Shown piece after piece: positions 51,905 through 60,709 of a stretch of 64,000 bases of DNA. Source of the DNA: Abditibacteriaceae bacterium (GTDB lineage Bacteria > Armatimonadota > Abditibacteriia > Abditibacteriales > Abditibacteriaceae); the NCBI GenBank assembly GCA_019239895.1, contig JAFAZH010000037.1, forward strand, positions 24,447-88,446, written 5' to 3'. Numbering within the stretch: position 1 is the first letter of the stretch; the number at the start of each line of letters is the position of its first letter. Both the position numbers and the translations under genes were made by a program. The notes below the pieces were generated by a model, which saw only the letters and a program-made list of their open reading frames with translations, ran no database searches and was not told the DNA's origin.

Positions 51905-52144
51905 ATGAGTGATGACAAGAGCCGCCCGGAATATACCGATGCCGACCTGGATTATATTTATGAAAATGCCAGTGTTACCATCAAAGCCGAGCTTGACCGC
52001 CGCACCGCAGAGGTGCTGGCTCAGCGCGGTTTAGAGAATGTGCGCCGCGAGAGCAAGACGTGGTTAGGCGTGCGCCGCCCGGTTACGCGCGCACTCCTAT
52101 TTGAAGCCGTGCAGCGGGAAGAAGACAGCGAGATAGGAGTTTAA
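51905..52144 (+). CDS. Small protein coupled to the OLD-type ATPase, unknown family
   Basis: A 79-aa mainly helical, charged protein (EYTDADLDYIYENASVTIKA, RRTAEVLAQRGLENVRRES). No signal. Its TAA and the OLD ATG are 1 nt apart (TAATATG), so translation is coupled and a functional tie is likely. Size and charge fit an accessory or antitoxin-like partner; this is inference. Confidence 0.7.
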   Translation: MSDDKSRPEYTDADLDYIYENASVTIKAELDRRTAEVLAQRGLENVRRESKTWLGVRRPVTRALLFEAVQREEDSEIGV

Positions 52145-52145
52145 T

Positions 52146-54398
52146 ATGAACCCCGATTACGCCTTTATCCAAACCGTGCGCAACATTGATGCAAATGTCA
52201 GTTCTTATTCGATCCAGCCTATTCGTCAGGACGAAGCGGCATCCGTCCCCCAAGAGGATCCAATCCTGGGCTTCGGGCCATTAGGGAAGATCAACATCTT
52301 CGTTGGGGCAACCAATGCTGGGAAGAGTCGCTTCCTGCGAACTTTAGCCAAATGCCAGAGTTATGCGTGGTTGCCCTCAGAGCAAGTTCATAAGCAAATG
52401 TGGATGTTGCAGACGGCTATCCATTATCTCGCACAGTCAGATCAATACCTGTCGTTCGAGGTCACTTTCGGCGCTCATAAGTGGCAGAGTCCAACCGGAG
52501 GAGCGCATACAGGCAGAAGTCCATTTGATGCTTATTGGCCCGGTTGGGCAAGCCGGATAACGAATTACTTCAATTACCAGACCAATTTTAAAGAACAATA
52601 TGATGCCAACTTTTTCCAGCTAATTGAGCAAAGATTGATCCCGTTCCTGGCTGAACAACTGTCATTCGGCGGGGCCAAGCCTGTTTCATCCGCTTCTAGG
52701 TTTGAACTCGGAGATGAATTCGATCATGTTGGTATCGCAGCCGCTTTACTCCCTGGAGAGATCAATGCTCGCAAAGCCGACGCAGATACAGGCACTATAA
52801 ACCGAGATCAGTACGGTCGCCTTCTTCACCAATCATTATTAAATATGCTGTCGAAAGTACCTTCCCCATATTCCGATTTGTTTCGGTTCGACTATTCTAA
52901 TACTAATGTAGAGTGGCAGAAAGCATTCCTTCAATTCGCAGACATGATAGCAGCATTATTGGGCAATGTTCCCTCATTGGAAGAAGTTAAGCCCGTGCGC
53001 TTCTATATTCCAACCCTCCGATCAGCCGTAAGTCTTCATGATGATAAAGGTATTCGCCTAACCTACGATGTTTTCGAGAACACTGTGCGGAAAAACTACC
53101 ATCTTGATGACATGAGCCTAAAGATATTCACCGGCAATAGGCTCTATGACACAATGAAAATTGACCGCAACGGCACACCAGATGTAATTGTTCGCTTACG
53201 GAGCTTTGAAAGATTCCTCAGTAATGCCTTCTTTGAAGGTCGCATCGTTGAAATCGTGCCCCAAGATGAAGCATACGGTGCTCAGCATATCAGTGTGCGA
53301 GTTCAGGGTGAGACACCGCGTGATCTGCACGATCTGGGAGATGGCATAAACACCTTGGTTATTTTGCTTTATCAATTATTTATGGCTGAACCAAGAAGCT
53401 GGATTTTCATTGAAGAGCCAGAATTGAATCTGCATCCTGGTTTGCAGCGCGTATTTCTGCAAACCTTAATGGAAAACGAGGATCTACAAGAGCGTGATTT
53501 AACTGTGTTTTTCACAACCCACTCGAACCATTTGTTGCGGATGACGCTCCGTGATGGGACCATAGCCACCAGAGACATTTCCATTTTTGCCTTTCAACAA
53601 AGGGTCAGCACCAAGGATCATTTTCTGATTCGCCCCCTGGTGAGTGAGCATCATGAAGCGTTAGCTCTCTTGGGTGTGCAAAACGCTTCTGTTTTACTGG
53701 CTCAGTGTGGGATTTGGGTTGAAGGTATCACGGACCGTCAGTATCTGCGCGCCTATCTGAATGCTTACCAGGAAAGTGATGAGTTCAGAACAGCCAAAAT
53801 GCAGGTGCTGCGCGAAGATACACACTATGCCTTCTGGGAATATTCAGGTTCCAACCTCGCTCATTATTTGATGCGCGATGTTCCAACCAGTGGCACCCCA
53901 GAAGCCGAAGACTATGACCGAGGTAAAAAGGAAATATTAGCCGAAATAGAAAGTAGTGCCCTCTGCAACCGTATTTTTTTGCTGGCGGATCAAGACAAAA
54001 ATAAAGAAGAGAAACACGCCGCATTGACCGCTATTGCCGAAGGAAGAAGTAACTTTGCATACTTCGTGCTTCCCTGTATAGAAATTGAGAATATGTTATC
54101 GCCGACTGAACTTAAACTATCCCTACCTCACTTCTTAAAGAAGAAGAATGAAGTTTTCGAGGTGTCTTTCAAGCAAGAAGATTACAAAGAAGTGAGAATG
54201 GGCACATTCCTACTTGAGAAGTTTTCCGTTTATGTCCCGACGACCTGGGTGGAAAACAGTGGGACATTGGCGACAGTTCAGAAAAATCGTTTATGCAAGT
54301 ATACTGTCAAGCAAATTAGGTGGGACACCATGAGCGAGGAAGCAAAGGATCTAACCGAGACTCTATATAATTTCTTATTGAAACACAACCAAATTTAG
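52146..54398 (+). CDS. OLD-family ATPase/TOPRIM nuclease
   Basis: A 750-aa protein with an ABC-type ATPase and a C-terminal TOPRIM nuclease. Walker A GATNAGKS (54-61), a signature-like DLHDLGDGINTL near 392, Walker B WIFIEEPELNLHP (about 419-431) with the EExxLHP pattern of OLD/AAA15 proteins, and TTHSNHLLR as the switch His. TOPRIM: Glu526 in WVEGITDRQYL and Asp615-x-Asp617 in LADQDKN. Relatives include OLD of phage P2, GajA of Gabija and retron/PARIS ATPases. The gene is AT-richer than its surroundings, a sign of transfer. Defence is the likely role. Confidence 0.88.
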   Translation: MNPDYAFIQTVRNIDANVSSYSIQPIRQDEAASVPQEDPILGFGPLGKINIFVGATNAGKSRFLRTLAKCQSYAWLPSEQVHKQMWMLQTAIHYLAQSDQYLSFEVTFGAHKWQSPTGGAHTGRSPFDAYWPGWASRITNYFNYQTNFKEQYDANFFQLIEQRLIPFLAEQLSFGGAKPVSSASRFELGDEFDHVGIAAALLPGEINARKADADTGTINRDQYGRLLHQSLLNMLSKVPSPYSDLFRFDYSNTNVEWQKAFLQFADMIAALLGNVPSLEEVKPVRFYIPTLRSAVSLHDDKGIRLTYDVFENTVRKNYHLDDMSLKIFTGNRLYDTMKIDRNGTPDVIVRLRSFERFLSNAFFEGRIVEIVPQDEAYGAQHISVRVQGETPRDLHDLGDGINTLVILLYQLFMAEPRSWIFIEEPELNLHPGLQRVFLQTLMENEDLQERDLTVFFTTHSNHLLRMTLRDGTIATRDISIFAFQQRVSTKDHFLIRPLVSEHHEALALLGVQNASVLLAQCGIWVEGITDRQYLRAYLNAYQESDEFRTAKMQVLREDTHYAFWEYSGSNLAHYLMRDVPTSGTPEAEDYDRGKKEILAEIESSALCNRIFLLADQDKNKEEKHAALTAIAEGRSNFAYFVLPCIEIENMLSPTELKLSLPHFLKKKNEVFEVSFKQEDYKEVRMGTFLLEKFSVYVPTTWVENSGTLATVQKNRLCKYTVKQIRWDTMSEEAKDLTETLYNFLLKHNQI

Positions 54399-54461
54399 GA
54401 CATTATCATTATGTAAGCCAACTGCAATTTTATTACTGATAATGGCCATTCAAACACCCGG

Positions 54462-54494
54462 CTACACGCTGGGCATTAAAATACCCGGTGTGTA
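54462..54494. repeat. Inverted repeat of the gggcattgaaataccc family (copy 2)
   Basis: ctacac...gtgtag arms around gctgggcattaaaatacccggt, the same core as the arms at 2355 and 2466. It lies between the OLD gene and the next plus-strand gene. Confidence 0.65.
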
Positions 54495-54512
54495 GATAGG
54501 TAAACTTCACCC

Positions 54513-55634
54513 ATGAGCAAACCTTCGTCATTTCTCTTCCTGGTCGTTGCGGCTCTGTGTTGGCTGGGGTTGGGGAGGAAGGTATTGGCGCAAGAAAGCC
54601 AGAGTGCTGGGCCGCTGGGCGGGGTGTCGCCGATTTACACCGTCAATGGCTGGAAGCTGCATGTCAGTCTGGTGCCCGATAAGAATGTCGTCATGTTGGG
54701 TGAACCAATCTTCATGTCGTATATCGTACGTAATGACACGAACCAGGATTTGCAAATGCTGGAAGGCGGTGATTATCGCAACGAGGTGGGGCGGCCCGAT
54801 AGTTTTAAAATCAGGACATTGGACGACCAGGGCCAGGCGGTGCCCCAGCCAGTGACCCGCTGGGAGATGGGTGGACTTGGCGGGCCAGAAAAGATTCCGG
54901 CCAGGGGGCAGCATGTTATTCGACTCTTCCTGCCGCACTGGGCCACTTTTCAGAAGCCGGGCCACTACACCATTGGTTGCTCCCGCACACTATCCATTAG
55001 CCCCTATCAAGCACCAGAATTCAGGGACAAGTCTCACCCGCTGTACAGTCTCCGGGTGCAAACTACCGCCACCATAAATGTCGTGCCTGCCAATCAGCAG
55101 CGCATGAGCCAGATTATTCACCGACTGGGCACCAACATACTCAGTCGTAATGTGAACGATACGGATGCCGTGGCAGCTCGCCTCGCCCTCGCTTCGATGC
55201 ACGACGAACGCACCATTCCTTTTTGGGTCAAAGCTTTTCGGCGCAGTGATTACGACAGCAAGTTTGCGGCGCTTGATGCCCTGAGCCGCTTCAATAATGC
55301 CGCCGCTTTTGCCGTGCTCAAGCAGGGCATGAAGGTTAAGGGCAAGGAGGCAGGCCCGTGTGACACGACTGCCAACTGCCAGGACTCGGCCAATCTGATC
55401 CATGATGCCGCTGCTTTTGCCCTCTCGGTCAGCCCCTTTCCGGGAGCCAAAGAATATTTGTTGCAGTTTGCTGATGATCCCTATTGGAGTGTGCGGTTTC
55501 GTGTAGTTGATGCCGCAGCCAAGCTGCATTCGCCCGCCAGTCGTCGCATTCTGCAAAAATTAGCGCATGATCCTCATGAGATGGTGCGTGGAGCAGTGCA
55601 GGATTATCTCCGGCCAGGGCCGAGGATTAAGTGA
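54513..55634 (+). CDS. Exported HEAT-repeat protein
   Basis: A 373-aa protein: signal peptide (residues 1-26), a beta domain to about 190 (VPDKNVVMLGEPIFMSYIVRN, of the Ig/intracellular-proteinase-inhibitor-like type), then HEAT repeats (RSDYDSKFAALDALSRFNNA, DPYWSVRFRVVDAAAKL, DPHEMVRGAVQDYL) that form a solenoid. Likely a surface or periplasmic binding protein. Its TGA is followed at once by a short word repeat. Confidence 0.75.
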   Translation: MSKPSSFLFLVVAALCWLGLGRKVLAQESQSAGPLGGVSPIYTVNGWKLHVSLVPDKNVVMLGEPIFMSYIVRNDTNQDLQMLEGGDYRNEVGRPDSFKIRTLDDQGQAVPQPVTRWEMGGLGGPEKIPARGQHVIRLFLPHWATFQKPGHYTIGCSRTLSISPYQAPEFRDKSHPLYSLRVQTTATINVVPANQQRMSQIIHRLGTNILSRNVNDTDAVAARLALASMHDERTIPFWVKAFRRSDYDSKFAALDALSRFNNAAAFAVLKQGMKVKGKEAGPCDTTANCQDSANLIHDAAAFALSVSPFPGAKEYLLQFADDPYWSVRFRVVDAAAKLHSPASRRILQKLAHDPHEMVRGAVQDYLRPGPRIK

Positions 55635-55904
55635 TGAAAGTGGCGACCCCATCACCTATAACCCATCACCCATCACCTATCCTCCAATTAATTCCCCATC
55701 TTCTTGACGCCAATTCAACATCTTTTCAACCCCGCCCCACAACGGTTTTAGCCTCTCTTATATTGAAGTTCAGTGAGTAGTGAACAGGCCATCGCAGAGG
55801 TCAAAATTTAAACATTGTGCTCCGGTGGATTACGGTCTGCCTGCACAATTTCTGGCGATGAGAGACCCGCTTTACTACTCAACTCTGATGCCGGGAGGAG
55901 TGCC
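55635..55904. other. 270-bp gap before the phage relic
   Basis: Begins with the word repeat CCATCACCTATAACCCATCACCCATCACC, then AT-rich DNA. I see no gene or RNA. A promoter for the holin-like gene probably lies in it. Confidence 0.35.
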
Positions 55905-56129
55905 ATGAGCAATGATCGCATCACGGTCTGGGCGGTGGTCGGCTCAATTATCGTCGGCTTCTTCGCCTCGTTAGTGGCTACCATCGGTTTCGCCTGGATT
56001 GGCAAAGAGGTGCCTGCCCCCATCGGCCATTTGCTCGATGTCTCATTCGGCGCTCTGGCGACGCTACTGGCCCAGACGCGGAGTGGGGAGAGGGAGAAGG
56101 GGAGAGTGGAGGAGGGGGAGAAAGGGTGA
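55905..56129 (+). CDS. Small membrane protein, holin-like
   Basis: A 74-aa protein with two membrane helices (ITVWAVVGSIIVGFFASLVATIGF and LLDVSFGALATLLAQ), preceded by GGGAGGAG at ATG 55905. Size, topology and place just before an endolysin-like gene suggest a holin. The last 15 residues (REKGRVEEGEKG) are encoded by a purine-rich repeat, so the original end was earlier. Confidence 0.55.
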   Translation: MSNDRITVWAVVGSIIVGFFASLVATIGFAWIGKEVPAPIGHLLDVSFGALATLLAQTRSGEREKGRVEEGEKG

Positions 56130-56235
56130 CAAGGTGAGGGGGTGAACATCAAACGTGTGATTGTCCCTAAATCCGCTGTTAATCGAGGCAAAGCTAACTG
56201 TGTAGGTTGTCACCTTGTCACCCCCTCTGCGCTCT
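56085..56235. repeat. Purine/pyrimidine-rich inverted word repeat
   Basis: GGAGAAGGGGAGAGTGG and GTGACAAGGTGAGGGGGTG on the left; GTTGTCACCTTGTCACCCCC on the right in inverse. The same words occur at 12911-12960. It ends the holin-like gene and precedes the endolysin-like gene. Confidence 0.65.
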
Positions 56236-56276
56236 CCGCGTCTCTGCGTGAGATTGAATTGAGAAAGGAGATTATC

Positions 56277-56672
56277 ATGAACAACGCTTTGAATAATGCC
56301 GCGATTGCGGCGGTGACGGCGGCAGGTTATGAGCAGCAGCCGCACCGGTGTGAACGCTGGGTGCGGCAAGTGTGCCAGCATGTCTATGGCAATAAATACG
56401 ACGCGTTCTGGCGGGCCAGCGCCCGTGAAACTGGCCTGGCTTTTGTGGAAGATGGCCGCTTTGTGGTGCCTTTGCAAGCGGGCAGCGTGCCCGGTGACTT
56501 ACTCTTTAAGCTCTATGGCAGCGGCGGCGATGGGCACGTCGGCATCCGCGTCCTGAGCAACCGCGTCGCAGAAAACAGCAGCGTGCATTGGCAGGATAAC
56601 CACCACGACGCCAGAGGCTTCCGCACCTTGATTGAATTTGAGCACTACGATGTCATCGTGCGTTTGTCTTGA
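56277..56672 (+). CDS. Endolysin-like protein (CHAP or NlpC/P60 type)
   Basis: A 131-aa protein. GAAAGGAG 6 nt before ATG 56277 sets the start. A Cys near residue 25 in HRCERWVRQV and a His in GDGHVGI fit the Cys/His pair of CHAP/NlpC/P60 peptidoglycan hydrolases; GDLLFKLYG just before the His is also typical. No signal peptide, as expected with a holin. It is a short form and may be degenerate. Confidence 0.65.
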   Translation: MNNALNNAAIAAVTAAGYEQQPHRCERWVRQVCQHVYGNKYDAFWRASARETGLAFVEDGRFVVPLQAGSVPGDLLFKLYGSGGDGHVGIRVLSNRVAENSSVHWQDNHHDARGFRTLIEFEHYDVIVRLS

Positions 56673-56681
56673 GTGAGAGTG

Positions 56682-56812
56682 AACCACAGAGACACCGAGG
56701 CACAGAGAAGGGAACGAGGATAGAAAATCGAGGTTAGTGACTGTGCCGAGTTACCGCGATCCTCTATCCTCCATCCTCAAACTCATCTCTGTGCCTCGGT
56801 GTCTCTGTGGTG
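56682..56812. repeat. Long palindrome, GAGGATA heptad family (copy 6)
   Basis: Outer arms AACCACAGAGACACCGAGGCACAGAGA / its complement; inner GAACGAGGATAGAAAATCGAGG with heptads; centre ttagtgactgtgccgagttaccgcg, like that of copy 1. It separates the endolysin-like and coiled-coil genes. Confidence 0.88.
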
Positions 56813-56829
56813 CATTAAAGTAAAGAGCT

Positions 56830-57261
56830 ATGGACTCGAATGCATTAACCGGGCTGCTGGGCGTGGGTCTGGGTGGCGCGGCGACGATTTACAACCTGGT
56901 CACGTTGCGGCGGCTGGGGCTATCCGAAGCGCACCATCAGTTAGAGGCGTTGCAGCAAGCAGCGCTGTCTTTACAAAAAGACGAGACGGCGCGGTGGAAG
57001 GCGTCCTATGAACAGGCGCAGCAGCAAGCCACCGAGCAAGACCGCAAGATTACCGAGCAGCGCGAATTGATTGAAGCCAATTGCAAAGAGATCGAAGGAC
57101 TCAAGATGCTGATTGCACAGCAGGCGATTACTCAGAATTTTATCCTGCGCGAAGTGGTGCGGCGTCCTGACCTGCGCGCTGACCTGGAAAAGAGTTGGGT
57201 ACGGATAGAGGCGTCGCTAATAGGGATGAGGGATGAGGAATGGGGCACGAGCCATGAATAA
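56830..57261 (+). CDS. Membrane-anchored coiled-coil protein of the phage relic
   Basis: A 143-aa protein with a short N-terminal membrane segment (LTGLLGVGLGGAATIYNLVTL) and a long coiled coil (QLEALQQAALSLQKDETARW through TEQRELIEANCKEIEGLK). It has the shape of an Rz-type spanin or a phage tail accessory; identity unproven. Its last codons overlap the terminase ATG by 8 bp (ATGAATAA). Confidence 0.55.
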   Translation: MDSNALTGLLGVGLGGAATIYNLVTLRRLGLSEAHHQLEALQQAALSLQKDETARWKASYEQAQQQATEQDRKITEQRELIEANCKEIEGLKMLIAQQAITQNFILREVVRRPDLRADLEKSWVRIEASLIGMRDEEWGTSHE

Positions 57262-57383
57262 GCGTAGCAGTAAGGCCAGCAAGACCGTTACTCCCAATCA
57301 TCCTGATCCTAATCATTTTGACGGGGCAGCGAAACCCTTGGAGGACTCATCCCTCGTCCCTCATTCCTCATCCCTTGCCCTCT
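57219..57383. repeat. Inverted word repeat GGGATGAGGGATGAGGAATG across the terminase start
   Basis: gggatgagggatgaggaatg on the left recurs in inverse as cctcgtccctcattcctcatccct near 57350-57380. It covers the end of the coiled-coil gene and encodes the N-terminal tail (VPHSSSLALSS) of the terminase. Confidence 0.6.
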
Positions 57384-58881
57384 CGTCCTGCACTACTGAC
57401 ATCGCCGCCTGGGTTAATGAATATGTGTTGACTTATGACCCGCGGGTGGTGCCAGCGGTCATGCCTTTCAGATTATTTCCGCATCAGGCGGAGTTTCTGC
57501 GGTGGCTGGCCGAGCGCGAGCGACTGCAAGAAGATGGCGTGGCCGAAAAGTCGCGGGATAGTGGGTTGAGCTGGCTGTGCTGTGCCTATGCGGTTCATGG
57601 CTGGTTGTTTCGGCCCGGCTTCAAAGGCAGCTTTGGCAGCCGCAAGCTTGACCTCGTGGATAAATTAGGTGATATGGACAGCATCTTTGAGAAGATGCGC
57701 TTTATCCTGCGCCATCTGCCGGAGTGGATGCTGCCCGCAGGTTTTATAACGAGCAAGCACGCGTCACTGTGCAAGATTATTAATCCGGCCAATGGCGCGA
57801 CCATCACGGGCGAGGGGGCGATGAAATCGGGCGCGGCGGGCGGGCTTCCATTTATATTGTGGATGAACACGCCTTTTTGCGGCGGGCCAAACGCGCCGAA
57901 GCTGCCCTCTCCCAAAACAGCCGTTGCATCATCCGCGTCTCGACGCCCAACGGCCCCGGTAACGAGTTTTATCGCAAGCGTTTCAGTGGCGTCCCCGTCT
58001 TTACTTACCATTGGCGTGATGATCCCCGTAAAGACGATGCCTGGTATGAGCGCGAAAAGCAGCGCATCAGCGATCCGGTCATTGTGGCGCAGGAGATTGA
58101 TATTGACTACAGCGCCAGTGTCGAAGGTGTGGCGATTCCCGCCGCGTGGGTGCGTGCGGCAGTAGAATTGGATAAGGTCATTGCCATGCCGCGCAGTGGG
58201 ACACTTATAGCCGCCTTAGATATTGCCGAAGCGGGCCGCTGCCGCACCGTGCTCGGCTTTCGCCAGGGGCCAGTCGTAACCGAGATTCTCGACTGGGGCC
58301 AGACCAACACCACCCAGACGGCCTTTCGCGCCCGTGACGAAATCGAAAAGCGCGGCGCTGTGCTACTCAACTATGATTGCGTCGGCGTCGGCGCAGGCGT
58401 GCGCGGAACCCTGGAAAGTAGCGGTCAGCTTTCAGCCATCAGCGATCAGCCTTCAGCTTCATCCACTCCCAACTCAGAACTCAGCACTCAAAACTCAGAA
58501 CTGCTGTTTCTGCCCCGTGCCCTCAACGGCGGAGAATCACCTTCTGCTACGCTCTGGCCCGATGGCAAAACCTCTAAGGAAAAGTTCGCCAACGCGAGGG
58601 CCGAGTGGTGGTGGCTGCTGCGCATCCGTTTCGAGAAAGCTTATGAATTCCGCGAGCAGGGTGTCATGCACCCGCCCGAAGCCATGATTAGCATTCCCAA
58701 CCATCCTCAACTGATCGCCGAACTGAGCCTGCCCCGCTTTGGCCATACCGAAACTGGTAAGATTCGTCTCGAATCCAAAGCGCAAATGGCCCGGCGCGGT
58801 ATAGCTTCTCCCGACTTCGCCGATATGCTCTCTTATCTCTTCGCGCCGGAACCAGTGGAGCAGCAGTGGCGGTTGGTTTGA
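57254..58881 (+). pseudogene. Phage large terminase (TerL) with a one-base frameshift
   Basis: The N-terminal ATPase half is in one frame to about 57820, the rest in another (57815-58881). Walker A variant EKSRDSGLSWL; the second frame supplies GRGGRASIYIVDEHA, the Walker B. The nuclease half has LIAALDIAEAG, NYDCVGVG and SPDFADMLSY, the three RuvC-like Asp sites. Restoring one G in the run of five at 57814-57818 joins both frames and rebuilds GEGGDEIGRGGRAS. A repeat lies inside the nuclease half at 58421-58503. Either a pseudogene or a homopolymer error. No portal or capsid gene follows. Confidence 0.85.
58421..58503. repeat. Word repeat TCAGC/ACTCAGAAC inside the terminase frame
   Basis: gtcagctttcagccatcagc, then gatcagccttcagcttc and aactcagaactcagcactc. 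It encodes a Ser/Gln-rich stretch (QLSAISDQPSASSTPNSEL) in the nuclease half, where related terminases have a short loop. No stop is created. Confidence 0.7.
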
Positions 58882-58950
58882 GAGGGGGCACACCTCTACG
58901 CTGCCCGGAATGCAAAGGTATATCAGGTTCACGCCAGTGCATAGCCCTTT

Positions 58951-58998
58951 GTGCTCCCCTCTCCCTTGTATGGGAGAGGGGTCGGGGGTGAGGGCTGC
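58951..58998. repeat. Half copy of the CCCTCACCCCCGGCCCCTCTCCC family
   Basis: gtgctcccctctcccttgtatgggagagggg followed by cgggggtgagggc. Only one arm is clear; the left part (58882-58950) is not a good complement. It lies between the terminase relic and yqhA. Confidence 0.75.
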
Positions 58999-59047
58999 TG
59001 TCCCCACCCCTTCTCCCCCTCTCTCTCACCATGTAAAATAACCCCGT

Positions 59048-59503
59048 ATGCGCAAGCTTTTGGAGCAGAGTAAATATCTGGCGTGGATCGCGGTCATTGG
59101 GTTACTGGTGACCGCGATTTTGGCGTTTCTGGCGGGGCTGGGCAAGCTGGTGGCGGTGTTTGTGGCGCTGGGTACTAGCTATGGGATGCATCCCATGATG
59201 ACCCTCTATGTCATACGGGTAGCGGACGCGTTTCTGGTGGCCACCGCCCTCCTGGTGTTTGCCATCAGCCTGTATGAGCTTTTTATCGGCGAGTTGACGG
59301 TGCCCGATTGGATGCTGGTGCGCAATCTGTATGATCTGGAAGTGAAACTGGCTGGTGTGATTGTGCTGGTGATGGCGGTGAAGTTTCTGGAAAAGCTGCT
59401 GGAATCGAAGAGCGCGCAAGACACGTTATACATGGCCCTCGCGGTGGGCGTGGTTTCGATTGTCCTTGTCATTTTTCAGAACTCTGGCCCGAAGCCTAAA
59501 TGA
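59048..59503 (+). CDS. YqhA-family (UPF0114) membrane protein
   Basis: A 151-aa protein with four membrane helices; FVALGTSYGMHPMM and the VRVADAFLVATALLVFAISLYELF core, with KFLEKLLE near the end, mark the YqhA/UPF0114 family. Function unknown. A TAAAAT box ends 9 bp before the ATG, so the transcript may be leaderless. Its TGA overlaps the next gene's ATG as ATGA. Confidence 0.9.
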   Translation: MRKLLEQSKYLAWIAVIGLLVTAILAFLAGLGKLVAVFVALGTSYGMHPMMTLYVIRVADAFLVATALLVFAISLYELFIGELTVPDWMLVRNLYDLEVKLAGVIVLVMAVKFLEKLLESKSAQDTLYMALAVGVVSIVLVIFQNSGPKPK

Positions 59504-60642
59504 TGCGCAAGAGGATGGTTCGCTTGGGTTGGTCGCTGAGACATAAGGCGTCGCAAATTGTGAGCTTCGCGCTGCTCTTGCTTCTGCTCTTGGTGGGTGC
59601 TGCCTCGCCCGATGACGCGGTGCCTCATGCCGTGACGCCCGTACTGCCAGCGCAGGACAAGCTTAATCAGGTGGTAGATTTCCCCGAGGGCACCTTTGAG
59701 GAATTAGAGAACAATGGTGATCCGGTGGGGTGGGTTATCGCCGACCATCAGCACATCAAAGTGTTACAAGAGAAAGGCAACGCCTTTTTACAACTGACGA
59801 ACGATAATATGGAGGGCACAGTCTCCACCGAAACGCGCTTTCGGATGAACGCGGCGTGGAAGACCATCCAGGTGCGGGCGCGGCTATTCGGTCGTCGCAT
59901 TCAGCGCAACCCCACGGCAGGCTCGTGGGAAAGCGCGAAAGTGGCTTTTTTCTTTTTAGATCGGCGTGATGAAATTCTGGGCTACTGGCCGCAACCTCTC
60001 GAACTGCGCCAGGGCACCAGCACCGGATGGAACGAGCAAGCTACTATTGAAGAGGTGCCGCCTGGCACAGTGGCGTTGCGCCTCGTAGTCGAGATGGCTA
60101 AGACCACCGGGGAATTTGAGGTGGATGACATTCAAATCACCGGCAATCCCCTCGTGCCAGCCGTGCCATTAGAAAAAGGCTTTCCCGCCGGGCGCTTTGA
60201 AAAGCTGGATGCTACGGGCAATCCTGCGGGCTGGCAGATCACCGACCACGAACGCATTCATGTGCTGGAAGAGAACGGCAATCATTTTCTGCGCTTGACC
60301 AATAAAGATGTTACTGGCGACGTGATGCTGCCCTGCTACATCCGCTTAGACGCGGCGTGGAAGCAGCTTAAAATTCGGGCGCGAATGCGGGCCAGCCAAT
60401 TGCAACTGGGCCAACGGTTCTGGGAGACGCCCCAAATTCACTACACCTTCCGCGATGCCATCGGCCAAGACTTTCACGCCTACATGCCGCCCCTGGAACT
60501 GCGCCAGGATTCGGATTGGGTGCAACGCGAGATCACCACCGACGTGCCCGCCGGTGCTACAGTACTTAAATTGATGCCCCGCCTGCTGTGGGCAAAGGGC
60601 GTCTTTGATGTGGATGATATTGTGGTCGAGCCGGTGTTGTGA
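59500..60642 (+). CDS. Exported protein with two tandem carbohydrate-binding-like domains
   Basis: A 380-aa protein, signal peptide to about residue 34. Two repeats of about 150 residues: PEGTFEELENNGDPVGWVIAD and PAGRFEKLDATGNPAGWQITD open them, and FEVDDIQI / FDVDDIVV close them. The pattern (GW, then a jelly-roll ending in DDI) matches CBM4/9-like beta-sandwiches. Sugar binding is inferred. Translation is coupled to YqhA. Confidence 0.8.
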   Translation: MMRKRMVRLGWSLRHKASQIVSFALLLLLLLVGAASPDDAVPHAVTPVLPAQDKLNQVVDFPEGTFEELENNGDPVGWVIADHQHIKVLQEKGNAFLQLTNDNMEGTVSTETRFRMNAAWKTIQVRARLFGRRIQRNPTAGSWESAKVAFFFLDRRDEILGYWPQPLELRQGTSTGWNEQATIEEVPPGTVALRLVVEMAKTTGEFEVDDIQITGNPLVPAVPLEKGFPAGRFEKLDATGNPAGWQITDHERIHVLEENGNHFLRLTNKDVTGDVMLPCYIRLDAAWKQLKIRARMRASQLQLGQRFWETPQIHYTFRDAIGQDFHAYMPPLELRQDSDWVQREITTDVPAGATVLKLMPRLLWAKGVFDVDDIVVEPVL

Positions 60643-60709
60643 CAGGTAGTGAGTGGTGGAGTGGTGAGGGGTAGAGTGGTGATTCAGGAATAGGAAAGGA
60701 GCACGCGCA

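Noticed and set aside
57859..58881. Second terminase half as an independent nuclease gene
   Set aside because: Its only start (ATG 57859) lies in the middle of the Walker B motif and has no ribosome-binding site; it is the frameshifted rest of TerL.
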